From the NCBI RefSeq assembly GCF_008635795.1, contig NZ_VWRQ01000004.1:124001-188000 (forward strand): a DNA stretch of 64,000 bases. The letters run 5' to 3'. The DNA comes from Paenibacillus tepidiphilus (GTDB lineage: Bacteria > Bacillota > Bacilli > Paenibacillales > Paenibacillaceae). The notes under the pieces were generated by a model that saw nothing but the letters and a program-made list of their open reading frames with translations, was not told the DNA's origin and did no database searches. The position numbers and the translations under genes are program-made. Below, piece after piece: positions 63,763 through 64,000 of this stretch (positions are counted from its first letter, which is position 1; the number at the start of each line of letters is the position of its first letter).

Positions 63763-64000
63763 TTGTCCAAAAAAAACAACAACAACGATAAACTAATGAT
63801 CTTCGCATTGGGCGGGGTCGGTGAGATCGGGAAGAACATGTATGTGATTCAATACGGGAACGACATTGTAGTCGTGGATTCCGGATTAAAGTTCCCTGAA
63901 GAGGATATGCTGGGTATTGATATCGTTATTCCTGATATCTCGTATTTGACGGAGAACCGCGACAAGGTAAGAGGTATTGTATTGACACACGGCCATGAGG
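63763..64000 (+). CDS. rnjB: Ribonuclease J, 5' part only
   Basis: The window ends after 79 codons. The start TTG 63763 gives [31 protein letters not shown] is at 63746-63751. The first part of the metallo-beta-lactamase fold, [12 protein letters not shown] and LTHGHE at the end of the window (start of the HxHxDH motif), is typical of RNase J. Position after dapA corresponds to rnjB (YmfA) of B. subtilis, so rnjB is preferred over rnjA. Confidence 0.9.
   Translation, partial: MSKKNNNNDKLMIFALGGVGEIGKNMYVIQYGNDIVVVDSGLKFPEEDMLGIDIVIPDISYLTENRDKVRGIVLTHGHE

Overview
The window comes from a Paenibacillus-like member of the Bacillales, chromosomal and moderately GC-rich. This rests on the order of its genes, which is the one known from Bacillus subtilis with some lineage-specific changes: a long fla/che operon, then rpsB-tsf-pyrH-frr-uppS-cdsA-dxr-rseP-proS-polC, rimP-nusA-rnpM-rplGA-infB-rbfA, truB-ribF-rpsO-pnp, and ylxY-mlpA followed by the dipicolinate/lysine genes. 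I cannot name the species. Almost everything is on the + strand; the only - strand gene is an S41-type protease-like gene at 58077-59333. I see no phage, insertion sequence, CRISPR array or tRNA/rRNA gene.

Region 1 (1-30457) is one tightly packed flagellar and chemotaxis operon, starting inside it at fliF. It encodes the MS ring and switch (fliF, fliG, fliM, fliY), the export ATPase complex (fliH, fliI, fliJ), hook assembly (fliK, flgD, flgE), the export gate (fliO, fliP, fliQ, fliR, flhB, flhA), assembly number control (flhF, flhG), chemotaxis proteins (cheY, cheB, cheA, cheW, cheC, cheD), the motility sigma factor sigD, and a tail of fapA-like, unknown, swrB-like and MltG-like genes. A rho-independent terminator closes it at 30412-30457.

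Region 2 (30458-43776) has a strong sigma-A promoter and structured leader before rpsB, an attenuator-like terminator before tsf, then nucleotide, ribosome-recycling, undecaprenyl phosphate, phospholipid, isoprenoid and proteolysis genes, ending with proS and polC. ProS is the short eukaryote/archaeal-like class and EF-Ts is a short form.

Region 3 (43777-55093) starts with a small repeat-like intergenic element and an excellent sigma-A promoter, followed by the rimP-nusA-infB translation/transcription operon, nrnA, truB, ribF, a separately promoted rpsO and pnp.

Region 4 (55094-64000) holds ylxY (a NodB-fold protein with degenerate catalytic motifs), the M16 peptidase mlpA, dut, the - strand S41 gene, the dipicolinate synthase pair dpaA-dpaB, and dapG-dapA; asd, which lies between dpaB and dapG in B. 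subtilis, is not here. The window ends in the first 79 codons of an RNase J gene, preceded by a promoter and a roughly 350-base leader with several hairpins.

No clearly new multi-gene system is visible. The best leads are RNA-level: the RNase J leader, the polC-rimP element, the hairpin/ribosome-site arrangement before swrD, and the rpsB and rimP leaders. Start sites were chosen from ribosome-site spacing and remembered family starts; all homology calls are from memory and motif reading, without database searches.
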